DNA of 33,893 bases from JBDTES01 sp039922435 (GCA_039922435.1 JBDTES010000017.1:1-33893); one strand, 5' to 3'. Shown: positions 1 to 6,303, numbered from the stretch's first letter. Notes: generated from the letters alone by a model not told the origin. Translations and numbers: made by a program.

Positions 1-69
1 CTAGTTATCGTTGCTCTGGCCCAGATAATAGTCCACTTTGTAGTCAACAAAGCTGTTAGTGGAAACTAG
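1..69 (+). CDS. C-terminus of an unknown, probably membrane protein (partial)
   Basis: Frame 1 is open from the window edge to a TAG at 67-69 and encodes 22 residues, mostly hydrophobic, including VIVALAQIIVHFVV, with a short polar tail ending SGN. This reads like the last transmembrane helix of a membrane protein. The perfect palindromic terminator at 88-132 follows 18 bases later, which fits a true gene end. The rest lies outside the window, so no family can be named. Confidence 0.5.
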   Translation, partial: LVIVALAQIIVHFVVNKAVSGN

Positions 70-87
70 CTCTAAGTAACCACCAAT

Positions 88-132
88 ACATATAAAAACT
101 CCTCTACTAAAGATAGAGGAGTTTTTATATGT
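88..132. terminator. Bidirectional terminator between the left-edge gene and hsp20
   Basis: A perfect 19-bp inverted repeat, 88-106 and 114-132, with a 7-base loop. The GC-richer core (CTCCTCT/AGAGGAG) is flanked by A-run and T-run arms, giving a U-tail on either strand. It lies between the end of the plus-strand gene at 69 and the end of the minus-strand hsp20 gene at 147, so it can serve both. Confidence 0.9.
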
Positions 133-146
133 AGCTAATTGTATGA

Positions 147-632
147 CTATAGAATCTGAATCTTCTTAACAGTGTCTTGTTTAACTTTATTAAACGAGAT
201 AGTTAGGACGCCGTCTTTTAAGAGGGCTTCGATTTCGTCTTCTTTAACTGGTACCGGCAAGGCAATGCTGCGGCTAAACTCGCCCCAATAACACTCCTGA
301 ACGAAGTAGTTCTCGACTTCTTCTTCGGCGCCGGCCGACAATGTGCCGCGAATTGTCAGTGTATTATCTGAAATACTGACATCAAGATCACTCTTATTAA
401 CGCCGGCTGTGCGGGCCTTAACTACAAGTTTCTCTTTAGTTTCATAAACATCGACTGCTAGTTGACCAGGTACGGCCTCTTCTTCGTCCCAGTCGTCTTG
501 GACTGGATCTGGCTGAGCAGCTCCCCCATCGGAAACTTCAGCAACTATAGTATTGTCATCGTCACCCAAAAAGGCAGCGGTCAATTCGTCTTCTTCCATC
601 AGCAAATCATCATCACGACTTCTTCGTGCCAT
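147..632 (-). CDS. Hsp20/alpha-crystallin family small heat-shock protein
   Basis: A 161-residue ATP-independent holdase chaperone that should bind unfolding proteins in the cytoplasm. Residues 1-50 are an acidic, probably disordered N-terminal arm. Residues ~57-160 form the alpha-crystallin domain, with the family hallmark near the end (KDGVLTISFNK, the A-x-x-x-n-GvLxI strand). The C-terminal extension is short and ends KKIQIL, containing an I-x-I/L-type tail that docks on neighbouring subunits. The start is well placed: GGAGGG lies about 9 bases upstream of the ATG. A promoter (698-727) predicts a ~59-nt leader holding a small GC hairpin next to the ribosome-binding site. No CIRCE box is visible here, unlike groES in this window. 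It ends at the shared terminator 88-132. Confidence 0.93.
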   Translation of the reverse strand: MARRSRDDDLLMEEDELTAAFLGDDDNTIVAEVSDGGAAQPDPVQDDWDEEEAVPGQLAVDVYETKEKLVVKARTAGVNKSDLDVSISDNTLTIRGTLSAGAEEEVENYFVQECYWGEFSRSIALPVPVKEDEIEALLKDGVLTISFNKVKQDTVKKIQIL

Positions 633-697
633 TGTTGTTACCCTCCGCCCCTTGGGGCTTATATAAACGTTTTTCCTTGCGTCTTTGTATTAAAGGC

Positions 698-727
698 AGT
701 ATAGCTTAGAATTGTAACAGGGTGCAA
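698..727 (-). promoter_or_regulatory. Promoter of hsp20
   Basis: On the minus strand, TTGCAC (722-727) and TATACT (698-703) are separated by 18 bases, a sigma70-type promoter. Transcription would begin near 691, leaving a leader of about 59 nt before the ATG. The leader contains the self-complementary GCCCC-TT-GGGGC at 647-658, directly upstream of the GGAGGG site. Confidence 0.6.
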
Positions 728-764
728 CCTAAAGGGCACATATTTACAACAGATTAAATACAAC

Positions 765-1433
765 ATGCAGTTAATTGAAAAGATAATCAGCATTGTCGCG
801 CCGCATATCTGCCTGGGGTGTGGTCTAGAGGTTAATCGGCTAGTTTGTGAGGCTTGTGTACAGGAAATAACGCCTGTGCCGTCTCGCTGCTATCGGTGTA
901 AGGCTGTGACGGATAATTACGCAACTTGTGATCAGTGTAGTCAACAAACGCCCCTTAAGCAGGTGTTGGTGCTGGCTCATCATGATGGTTTGGCTCGTAA
1001 ATTGATTCACCATTTAAAATATGGCCGCGCCCAGGCTGGTAGCCGGGAAGCTGCCCAGCTGATGTTGGGCCATCTGGATTATTTAGATGAGGGCTTATTG
1101 GTAGAAGTACCGACGGCTACTTCTAGAGTGAGAATGCGGGGCTATGATCATGCGGTGCTGCTGGCTAGTGAACTGGCAGACTTATCACGCTGGCAGCAGT
1201 CTTCCCTGCTGGCTAGGGTTGGCCAGACTCAGCAAATGGGCTCCAATCGAGCTAAACGACTCAGACAGCTAGAAAGTGCCTTTCGCCCAATCCACGCCGA
1301 CCGAATATCTGGTGCTCACGTTATTCTGGTTGACGATGTTCTAACTACCGGGGCTACTCTTGAAACTGCTGCCCGAATTCTGAGACGGGCCGGCGCCAAG
1401 CGGGTTGATGCTATAGTTTTTGCCCAAGCCTAG
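765..1433 (+). CDS. comF: ComF family phosphoribosyltransferase-like protein
   Basis: A 222-residue protein of the ComF/GntX family, needed in naturally competent bacteria for uptake of single-stranded DNA across the inner membrane. Residues 16-31 and 42-58 hold four CxxC-type pairs (C16/C19, C28/C31, C42/C45, C55/C58), a zinc-binding N-terminal domain. Residues ~187-199 are the PRPP-binding signature VILVDDVLTTGAT of type I phosphoribosyltransferases. Length matches the family (~220-240). It is divergent from hsp20 and followed at once by a convergent minus-strand gene. No strong ribosome-binding site precedes the ATG. Retention of comF is typical of CPR bacteria, which commonly keep competence genes. 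Confidence 0.93.
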   Translation: MQLIEKIISIVAPHICLGCGLEVNRLVCEACVQEITPVPSRCYRCKAVTDNYATCDQCSQQTPLKQVLVLAHHDGLARKLIHHLKYGRAQAGSREAAQLMLGHLDYLDEGLLVEVPTATSRVRMRGYDHAVLLASELADLSRWQQSSLLARVGQTQQMGSNRAKRLRQLESAFRPIHADRISGAHVILVDDVLTTGATLETAARILRRAGAKRVDAIVFAQA

Positions 1434-1444
1434 ACGGCTTATGA

Positions 1445-1795
1445 CTAAACTTTTAAGATACTATCTTGTTTTGGGCGGATAGACCTCCTGCCATCTAGAC
1501 ATTTCTTAATTAGATGCTGTTGCCCGTCACCTTTTAGTATATAGAGCCAGTCGTAGGCATCTACCTTCGTCTTTTTTATTACATAGCCTTTGGAATTTGA
1601 GTGGATTCTACGTAACTCAACCTCTACCCCACTGCAGAATCTAACTTGTACTCGATGAATACCCTGGTTGTCGTCTACTAGTATATCGTAGGCAGCTGAC
1701 TCGGTGAGCGGTAGTGCTATGTCGAAGCCGAGACGTGTAAAAGATGCAATAGCTTGGGCAACCGCGATGTCGCCTTTTCTTTGAGTGTCTCTCAT
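1445..1795 (-). CDS. PD-(D/E)XK endonuclease-like small protein
   Basis: Probably 116 residues, starting at the ATG at 1795 (MRDTQRKGDI). The pattern matches the small PD-(D/E)XK proteins annotated as group I intron endonuclease-like: KGDIAVAQAIASFTRLGFDI, then a PLTESAAYDILVDD strand with the metal-binding Asp, then HRVQVRF, where Q-x-R replaces the more usual Q-x-K. The rest is basic. The biological role is unknown; such stand-alone proteins are usually called hypothetical nucleases. A GTG at 1813 and an ATG at 1804 are also in frame, but the -10 box TATAAT (1805-1810) sits between them, so translation from the GTG is unlikely. The mRNA would be almost leaderless. Confidence 0.7.
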   Translation of the reverse strand: MRDTQRKGDIAVAQAIASFTRLGFDIALPLTESAAYDILVDDNQGIHRVQVRFCSGVEVELRRIHSNSKGYVIKKTKVDAYDWLYILKGDGQQHLIKKCLDGRRSIRPKQDSILKV

Positions 1796-1804
1796 TAAGT
1801 GCAT

Positions 1805-1833
1805 ATTATACACGGTACTACATACCGCTTCAA
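1805..1833 (-). promoter_or_regulatory. Promoter of the PD-(D/E)XK-like gene
   Basis: On the minus strand, TTGAAG (1828-1833), a 17-base spacer and a consensus TATAAT (1805-1810). The expected start point, near 1797-1799, is only 2-4 bases before the ATG at 1795. This decides the start codon and implies a leaderless transcript. Confidence 0.65.
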
Positions 1834-1837
1834 AATG

Positions 1838-1846
1838 TGATATACT
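1838..1846 (+). promoter_or_regulatory. Extended -10 promoter of tRNA-Ser(UGA)
   Basis: TGATATACT (TG-n-TATACT) at 1838-1846, eleven bases before the first tRNA nucleotide. No clear -35 is visible, as expected for an extended -10 promoter. It is back to back with the minus-strand promoter of the adjacent gene. Confidence 0.5.
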
Positions 1847-1856
1847 CTGTTTTTAT

Positions 1857-1946
1857 GGAGAGGTGTCCGAGTGGTCGATGGAAACAGTCTTGAAAACTGT
1901 CGTACCGGCAACGGTACCGTGGGTTCGAATCCCACTCTCTCCGCCA
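1857..1946 (+). tRNA. tRNA-Ser(UGA)
   Basis: A 90-nt class II tRNA. The acceptor stem is GGAGAGG/TCTCTCC with one G-U pair, discriminator G, CCA encoded. The anticodon stem ACAGT/ACTGT closes the loop CTTGAAA with anticodon TGA at 1891-1893. A long variable arm (GTACCG/CGGTAC) and T-arm GTGGG-TTCGAAT-CCCAC complete the serine-type fold. It reads UCA and, by wobble, other UCN codons. Confidence 0.97.
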
Positions 1947-2009
1947 AATACTTGATAATAGCTAGTTTCAATCTGTTGAATGAGGTAGAATTGAATAGGT
2001 AGACGTCGC

Positions 2010-2062
2010 TAGGTCCCCAAGTGGCTGCTGCGTGAAACGTAAATGAATAGACGGTTTCCGTC
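2010..2062 (+). pseudogene. Possible tRNA-Ser remnant
   Basis: AGGTCCCCAAGTGGCTG (2011-2027) matches the D-arm of the downstream tRNA-Ser(GCU) (AGGTACCCAAGTGGCTG) at 16 of 17 positions. About 23 bases later comes GACGG-TTT-CCGTC (2050-2062), a small hairpin whose first half resembles that gene's anticodon-arm start. There is no matching acceptor or T-arm, so it is not a functional tRNA. It looks like a decayed duplicate lying between two intact serine tRNA genes. Confidence 0.4.
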
Positions 2063-2116
2063 CCCTTCGTTTATGAACATACAGGAGCTACGTGAACGTA
2101 CGTAACTCACGGCCGT

Positions 2117-2209
2117 GGAGAGGTACCCAAGTGGCTGAAGGGGACGGTTTGCTAAATCGTTAGAGGGGCGTGAGTCCCTGCGAGGGTTCGAATCCCTCTC
2201 TCTCCGCCA
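2117..2209 (+). tRNA. tRNA-Ser(GCU)
   Basis: A 93-nt class II tRNA. The anticodon stem ACGGT/ATCGT closes the loop TTGCTAA with anticodon GCT at 2151-2153, reading AGU/AGC. It has a long variable arm (GGGGCGTGAGTCCC region), T-arm GAGGG-TTCGAAT-CCCTC, discriminator G and encoded CCA. A terminator follows six bases later. Confidence 0.97.
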
Positions 2210-2216
2210 AAAGAAA

Positions 2217-2238
2217 CCCAGGAAACTGGGCTTTTTTT
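2217..2238 (+). terminator. Terminator of the tRNA-Ser(GCU) transcript
   Basis: CCCAG-GAAA-CTGGG (2217-2230), a 5-bp stem on a stable GNRA tetraloop extended by weaker A/T pairing, followed by C and seven T (2232-2238). A textbook intrinsic terminator, seven bases after the CCA end. Confidence 0.9.
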
Positions 2239-2328
2239 GTTTGGTGTGGTGATTGTTATTAACTCAAATGATACTGTCCTATCTAAAACTAAAACATAAG
2301 TATCTACAAATATAGTACAATAACGCTT

Positions 2329-3057
2329 ATGGACGAGAGCTCTAATCAACCAGGACAAGTTATTTTACCTGGGGGCAGTGATAATACACCACGACCGCCC
2401 GAACAGGCCCCTGGTGGTTCACCAGAGCCCCAGCGACCGACCCCGACCGAGCAACCAGATCAACCAACTCCGACACCTCAATCCGGAACATCAAATCAGG
2501 CCGTAGATGGTTTGGGTATTAATCGACCTTTCGATCAAGAAGCCCAGGAATCTAACATCCCGACTGGACTTAAAGCGCCAGACTTGGCTAATCCGACAGA
2601 AGATATATCCTGGACGGCATCAGAATTTATCTCGCACGAGAAATCTCCCGGGTGGTACGCTGCCCTAGGCTTGGCTGCCATTATTCTAGGTGGAGCTGCT
2701 TATCTTTTGACTGGGCACAATATAATCTCCATTATAGCCATAGTCTTAGCTATTTTGATGTTAGGCATTTCGGCCCGCCAGAAACCGCGCGTTCGGCAAT
2801 ATACCTTGGGTAATGATGGCCTTCACATAGATAATCGAACATATTTATATAGCGATTTTAAATCTTTTACGGCTAGCGAAGACGGTGCTATTGTAAGTGT
2901 TATATTTTTGCCGCTTCAGCGTTTCGCACCAGGGCTAACTATATATCTAGCACCAGAAATGGAAGATACTGTAATTGACGCCCTATCCGATTACTTACCA
3001 CACGAGAGTCATCGCCAGGACGCCGTTGATGGTCTTCTAAAGCGGATTCGCTTCTAG
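2329..3057 (+). CDS. Membrane-anchored protein with proline-rich N-terminus and PH-like C-terminal domain
   Basis: A 242-residue protein of unknown function. Residues ~1-90 are rich in Pro, Gln, Thr and acidic residues with no hydrophobic segment, so probably disordered and cytoplasmic. Two close transmembrane helices follow (WYAALGLAAIILGGAAYLL and IISIIAIVLAILMLGI, about 113-150). Residues ~155-240 alternate strands with a final helix (DAVDGLLKRIRF), resembling bacterial PH-like domains. TACAAT (2316-2321) sits seven bases before the ATG and there is no Shine-Dalgarno, pointing to a leaderless message. It converges on the next gene, whose stop codon overlaps its own by 2 bases. The PH-like call is by pattern only. 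Confidence 0.75.
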   Translation: MDESSNQPGQVILPGGSDNTPRPPEQAPGGSPEPQRPTPTEQPDQPTPTPQSGTSNQAVDGLGINRPFDQEAQESNIPTGLKAPDLANPTEDISWTASEFISHEKSPGWYAALGLAAIILGGAAYLLTGHNIISIIAIVLAILMLGISARQKPRVRQYTLGNDGLHIDNRTYLYSDFKSFTASEDGAIVSVIFLPLQRFAPGLTIYLAPEMEDTVIDALSDYLPHESHRQDAVDGLLKRIRF

Positions 3058-3641
3058 TCATCTCTCTTGATAAACCCAAAGATCATCTGGCTGTAGAGCG
3101 TAATACCCAGTGCGATACTTAGACTATGCTCAGCGGAGAATATAGTCTTAGATTTTGCCCCCACTAGAATAGTGTCGTTCGGCGGCACTAACTCATCAGC
3201 TAGGGGCTTGATAGATAATATATGACTCAGATCGACTTGGCTTAACTTGCTCAAGCTGATCGGCAGCTTGTCCATAGATTCTCTAAAAGCTGGATTCTTT
3301 TGGTAGACATCGGGATGTACGGTATCGGGGTTTCGTAATTTACCACATATACAAACAACACGGTGAATGATTCTACGGCGGGCCGCAAGGGCGTTAACTG
3401 CCACACTAGCACCGGCAGATACTCCAATAAGCGAGACTTTATAACCTCGGTTACTAAGCTCATCTATTCGATTGAGTAATATAGTGAATCGAGCCTCGTA
3501 TGGCTGTTTTTGGAGCCATTGCATCTGAAATGTTTCGATATCGACATTGTGTAGAGGTTGAGCCAGACCGATGGCCAACTTCTGGCCTCTGCTGTGGTGA
3601 TCGCCGAGCCCAAAAATATAAATAACTGCATGTTTTATCAC
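3054..3641 (-). CDS. Alpha/beta-hydrolase fold protein
   Basis: A 195-residue protein starting at GTG. A short first strand (HAVIYIFGLGDHH) leads to the nucleophile elbow GVSAGAS with Ser75. D149 (KPLADELVPP) and H172 (FSAEHSLSI) sit where the acid and base of the triad are expected, so the enzyme looks intact. At under 200 residues it is a minimal hydrolase lacking most lid elements; the substrate cannot be predicted. TAAACT lies six bases upstream of the GTG, so the message may be leaderless, and no ribosome-binding site is seen. The 3' end overlaps the convergent upstream gene. Confidence 0.75.
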   Translation of the reverse strand: MIKHAVIYIFGLGDHHSRGQKLAIGLAQPLHNVDIETFQMQWLQKQPYEARFTILLNRIDELSNRGYKVSLIGVSAGASVAVNALAARRRIIHRVVCICGKLRNPDTVHPDVYQKNPAFRESMDKLPISLSKLSQVDLSHILSIKPLADELVPPNDTILVGAKSKTIFSAEHSLSIALGITLYSQMIFGFIKRDD

Positions 3642-3712
3642 TGTAATAGTTTAGTCTGTCTTTGATTCTTAGTATATAGCTCGACGTGTTGGCAGCGTGT
3701 ACAATGTCTAGG

Positions 3713-4369
3713 ATGACCTTTTTAGGAAACAAACACCGATTACACGACCCAGTTTGGCATGTTCAGCTAGCCATGCTGGCGGCTATTGCCTTTCAGCTGT
3801 ATCTGCCCGACCGATTTTCGTTTGGGACGCATTATATTATCCCACTTATAGAATTGGTATTGATAATGGCACTATCTGTGACAACTCCGAAAGAAAGAGT
3901 TTTCAAGTCACTCAGCCGGCGCATTAATGTAATCCTACTGATTGGCATCACAACGCTAGCTAATGGCTATGCTCTAATTCATGTTGCCGATCAGTTACTC
4001 CAGCATAGTATTAGTGATGGACGAGGCCTAATCTTGGCGGCGGTCAATATTTATCTAACAAATATCATAATTTTTGCTCTCTGGTACTGGGAAGTAGATG
4101 GAGGCGGACCTGGGCAGCGTCATACACTCAAACGCTATGAACTAGACTTCTCTTTCCCGCAGCAGCAGAACGACGAAATTAGTCATCCCTTGTGGAAACC
4201 GACTTTCGCCGACTATCTGTACGTTAGCTCGACCAATGCTATGGCCTTTAGTCCAACTGATACTATGCCGCTGACGCGCCGCGCTAAGCTGTTAATGCTA
4301 GCTCAGTCAATAGTTTCTCTGGTAGCCGTTGCTCTAGTCGCCGCTCGAGCCGTAAATATTCTCACCTAA
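3713..4369 (+). CDS. Conserved membrane protein with DTMPLTRRAK motif
   Basis: Probably 218 residues from ATG 3713 (MTFLGNKHRL). In-frame starts at 3686 and 3704 exist, but TACAAT (3700-3705) overlaps the latter and lies seven bases before 3713. About five hydrophobic segments are seen, with a loop rich in Gly/Pro after WYWEVDGGGP, then a re-entrant-looking stretch (YLYVSSTNAMAFSPTDTMPL) before TRRAKLLMLAQSIVSLVAVALV. That tail is a recognisable signature of a family of uncharacterised bacterial membrane proteins with a channel-like end; no selectivity filter such as TVGYG is present. It is translationally coupled to dedA: its stop is immediately followed by the next ATG. Confidence 0.75.
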   Translation: MTFLGNKHRLHDPVWHVQLAMLAAIAFQLYLPDRFSFGTHYIIPLIELVLIMALSVTTPKERVFKSLSRRINVILLIGITTLANGYALIHVADQLLQHSISDGRGLILAAVNIYLTNIIIFALWYWEVDGGGPGQRHTLKRYELDFSFPQQQNDEISHPLWKPTFADYLYVSSTNAMAFSPTDTMPLTRRAKLLMLAQSIVSLVAVALVAARAVNILT

Positions 4370-5005
4370 ATGGCAGCCGAGCATGTTCCCGCCCTAATAT
4401 CTTCGCTAGCACCGATTGTTCATAGCTACGGCTACTTAGCCGTCGGTGGACTGATATTTATCGAGAGCTTCGGGGTATCGGTGCCGGGTGAGACTATGCT
4501 AGTGGCGGCGGCATTTTTTGCTGGGGTAGGTCAACTAAATATTGCTCTGGTAATACTGACCGCCTTCCTGGCGGCTGTTATCGGGAATAGTATTGGCTAT
4601 TTTATTGGCCTAAAGGGCGGTCGCCCGCTAGTCCGAAAATATGGTAGATATATATTCTTAACGCCCAAGCGGATGCTCGTAGCCGAGACTTTCTTCAAGA
4701 GGGGTGGCGGACTTGTTATTATCTTTGCCAGATTTGTAGATGGGCTACGCCAGGTTAACGGTATAGTGGCTGGTATCACCAAAATGCCCTGGCTCTGGTT
4801 TACGATTTGTAACCTAATAGGAGCGGTACTTTGGGCTGGTACATGGGGCGTAGTAGGCTATTTTGGAGGTAATCATATTGAAACAATTTACCGATATGGC
4901 CTGTATGTTACTGGAATTGTCCTGGTCCTAGGAGCTGCCTATATAGTGTTTCGGCTGGCTCGACGCCGAATTATTAGGAGTGGAGCTCCTAGAAGTCGAA
5001 GTTAG
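4370..5005 (+). CDS. DedA family membrane protein
   Basis: A 211-residue DedA (SNARE-associated/VTT domain) inner-membrane protein, a family implicated in flipping undecaprenyl phosphate and phospholipids and in membrane-potential maintenance. The family signatures are present: the early helix with FIESFGVSVPGETML (E-x-x-x-P-x-E), GNSIGYFIGLKGG, and the re-entrant motif FARFVDGLRQVNGIVAG with the conserved Arg residues, followed by helices WFTICNLIGAVLWAGTW. The tail is basic (RLARRRIIRS). The ATG abuts the stop of the upstream membrane-protein gene (TAA-ATG), so the two are made together. It ends overlapping the stop of a tiny minus-strand ORF. Confidence 0.92.
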   Translation: MAAEHVPALISSLAPIVHSYGYLAVGGLIFIESFGVSVPGETMLVAAAFFAGVGQLNIALVILTAFLAAVIGNSIGYFIGLKGGRPLVRKYGRYIFLTPKRMLVAETFFKRGGGLVIIFARFVDGLRQVNGIVAGITKMPWLWFTICNLIGAVLWAGTWGVVGYFGGNHIETIYRYGLYVTGIVLVLGAAYIVFRLARRRIIRSGAPRSRS

Positions 5006-5088
5006 CTCTCGTTTAGGCTCAGGTTATCATTCATGAAAACATCCTCAACAGGAATCGCTCGTGATTGCTTGTGAGTTACTTGTTTCAT
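5002..5088 (-). CDS. Putative 28-residue small protein
   Basis: A short ORF (MKQVTHKQSR... ending NLSLNES) with a very strong ribosome-binding site: AAAGGAGG ends seven bases before the ATG. TGC-TACGAT about 20 bases further upstream could be an extended -10. The product is basic at the N-terminus and acidic at the C-terminus, with no hydrophobic segment. Its stop overlaps the dedA stop on the other strand. No family is recognised. The ribosome-binding site is the main evidence. Confidence 0.5.
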   Translation of the reverse strand: MKQVTHKQSRAIPVEDVFMNDNLSLNES

Positions 5089-5276
5089 CCCTCGGCCTCC
5101 TTTACTGAACGTATCGTAGCAAAACATACTACAGCGTGTCTGTAATGTTTCTAACTGATCGCTGGGCTAGCTTTATATCAACTACTATGGTAGAATTACC
5201 CCTGTTCCATCAATTTATTATTGGCAAATGGTTGATTTATAATTTTGTAAACTTTAAGTTTGTGGAGCAAACGTTT

Positions 5277-5353
5277 GTACCCGTAGCTCAGCTGGATAGA
5301 GCGTCGGCTTGCGGAGCCGAAGGTCGGAGGTTCGAATCCTGTCGGGTACACCA
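5277..5353 (+). tRNA. tRNA-Arg(GCG)
   Basis: A 77-nt tRNA with acceptor stem GTACCCG/CGGGTAC, D-arm GCTC/GAGC, anticodon stem TCGGC/GCCGA, loop TTGCGGA with anticodon GCG at 5311-5313, discriminator A and encoded CCA. It reads CGC/CGU. Most bacteria use ACG (inosine-modified) here, so GCG is unusual. The T-stem GGAGG/CCTGT has a G-G mismatch (5327 with 5341) and a G-U pair, and the mismatch lies inside a 3'-end segment duplicated at 5507-5523. Still probably the functional gene, since a terminator follows directly. Confidence 0.9.
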
Positions 5354-5362
5354 AAATGAAAA

Positions 5363-5390
5363 CCTCAGCAAATGCTGGGGTCTTTATTTT
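5363..5390 (+). terminator. Terminator of tRNA-Arg
   Basis: CCTCAGC-AAAT-GCTGGGG (5363-5380), a 7-bp stem with one G-U pair, followed by TCTTTATTTT. It begins ten bases after the CCA end of tRNA-Arg. Confidence 0.85.
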
Positions 5391-5404
5391 GGCTCACAAG
5401 GGTT

Positions 5405-5437
5405 CGAACCGTACTTTTGCGAAGCAAAAGAGGTTCG
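5405..5437. repeat. Long hairpin between tRNA-Arg and its duplicated 3' end
   Basis: CGAACC (5405-5410), CTTTTGC (5414-5420), a GAA loop, GCAAAAG (5424-5430) and GGTTCG (5432-5437) form a 13-bp stem with a small asymmetric bulge. There is no T-run after it, so it is not an obvious terminator. It lies within the segment bounded by the two tRNA-end copies and may be part of whatever created the duplication. Confidence 0.55.
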
Positions 5438-5489
5438 GCGTAGTAATAGCTCTCGCAGGAATTTATTCTGAGAAAGCTCTTACGGAGAA

Positions 5490-5523
5490 GCCCGTAGGGC
5501 GCTATTCTGTCGGGTACACCAAA
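5490..5523 (+). repeat. Duplicated tRNA-Arg 3' end (internally deleted tRNA remnant or att-like site)
   Basis: CTGTCGGGTACACCAAA at 5507-5523 is an exact 17-bp copy of the last part of tRNA-Arg plus three downstream bases (5339-5355), 168 bases away. CCCGTAG at 5490-5496 also matches the tRNA's 5' acceptor/position 8-9 region, so the stretch resembles a tRNA-Arg with its middle removed. Like the real gene, it is followed by a terminator. Either a partial tandem duplication or the scar of an integration into the tRNA end. Confidence 0.55.
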
Positions 5524-5556
5524 CAAAAAGCCTGTCTTTTGACGGGCTTTTTGTTT
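5521..5556. terminator. Strong bidirectional terminator
   Basis: A 16-bp stem (5521-5536 with 5541-5556, one T-G pair) on a TTTT loop. The GC core (GCCTGTC/GACGGGC) is flanked by AAACAAAAA and TTTTTGTTT arms, giving a U-rich tail on both strands. It follows the duplicated tRNA end and faces the minus-strand gene ending at 5667. Confidence 0.9.
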
Positions 5557-5559
5557 GGC

Positions 5560-5666
5560 TAAATGCGCTAGTGTGCCAGAGCCTACGAAGTACGGTGTAG
5601 TGAGGGCGCACTTAGCGCTCTGCCCTGCTCAGATTCGCTCTAAGACGGCCTTACCTGCGGTAAGAG
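5560..5666. other. Gene-free spacer with imperfect hairpins
   Basis: No credible ORF. It holds CTTACC-TGC-GGTAAG (5652-5666) and a longer imperfect inverted repeat pairing GCGCTAGTGTGCC (from about 5566) with GGGCGCACTTAGCGC (ending about 5621). These could fold in the 3' region of the minus-strand gene above but lack a T-run of their own. Confidence 0.4.
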
Positions 5667-6206
5667 CTAGGAGGCACGTTTCATGTGCCGGAGACCAAGT
5701 AGTACCAAGGCGAACATTAAAGCCGCGCCAGCGAAGGCTATGATAGCCGCAGCGCCAGCTATTGTACCGACTGTGCCAAACGCGTAGGCGTTCAGGAGTA
5801 GTCCACGCAGGGTTTCACCCTGAAATAGTGTTGTTTTTTGCTGCTGGAGCTCGGTGTTTGTTGGGTCAGCCATAGCTTCATTGCTTATCTCGGAGTAGGT
5901 TTTGCCATCGGCGATTTTACTTAGGTGGACATTTATAAATTCGTTGGCAAAGGCTTTAGCTTTGACGCCATTATCGACCTGCTGACCGGCGTATTGTTGC
6001 AAACCAGGAAATTCTTCTGGGTCGAGGGCTGGGCCTTTGGCTGGGAAAGATATCTTTTGAGCGCTGAGCTCAGTGCTTACCTGGTTCCCTATAAAGCTAG
6101 AAGCCCACCAGGCGACACTGCCGATAGCCACTAGGGTTACCATTGCTACGACACCAAATAGGATTAAGACCTTATCAATTACTTTGCGTTCGTTATTCTT
6201 GGCCAT
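5667..6206 (-). CDS. Two-helix membrane protein with conserved extracytoplasmic region, function unknown
   Basis: A 179-residue protein. A basic N-terminus (MAKNNERKVIDK) leads into a transmembrane helix (VLILFGVVAMVTLVAIGSVAWWA, ~13-35). About 95 polar residues follow, with a conserved-looking helix ending TLFQGETLRGLLLNAYAFGTVGTIA, and a second helix runs AGAAAIIAFAGAALMFALVLLG (~150-172), then RHMKRAS. This gives N-in/C-in topology with an outside loop. I have seen no named domain. AAAGGGG lies about seven bases before the ATG, so this gene uses a Shine-Dalgarno start. No partner genes lie adjacent. Confidence 0.75.
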   Translation of the reverse strand: MAKNNERKVIDKVLILFGVVAMVTLVAIGSVAWWASSFIGNQVSTELSAQKISFPAKGPALDPEEFPGLQQYAGQQVDNGVKAKAFANEFINVHLSKIADGKTYSEISNEAMADPTNTELQQQKTTLFQGETLRGLLLNAYAFGTVGTIAGAAAIIAFAGAALMFALVLLGLRHMKRAS

Positions 6207-6265
6207 TTGTTTAGCCCCTTTTTGTTAAGATTTATCTTTGTATCATACAGTATTAGGCTTATCTT

Positions 6266-6293
6266 TTGTGAATGATTAAGCAACCGATATAAT
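6266..6293 (+). promoter_or_regulatory. Promoter of tRNA-Ser(CGA)
   Basis: TTGTGA (6266-6271), a 16-base spacer and a consensus TATAAT (6288-6293), ending ten bases before the mature tRNA 5' end. Spacing and position fit a sigma70 tRNA promoter. Confidence 0.65.
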
Positions 6294-6303
6294 TAGTGTC
6301 CAT

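Noticed and set aside
3460..3732. Minus-strand 90-codon ORF overlapping the alpha/beta hydrolase start
   Set aside because: Overlaps the real hydrolase in another frame, with composition unlike a protein and no start signal.
5136..5562. Plus-strand ORFs of 111 and 68 codons across tRNA-Arg
   Set aside because: They run through the tRNA and its terminator, so they are incidental.
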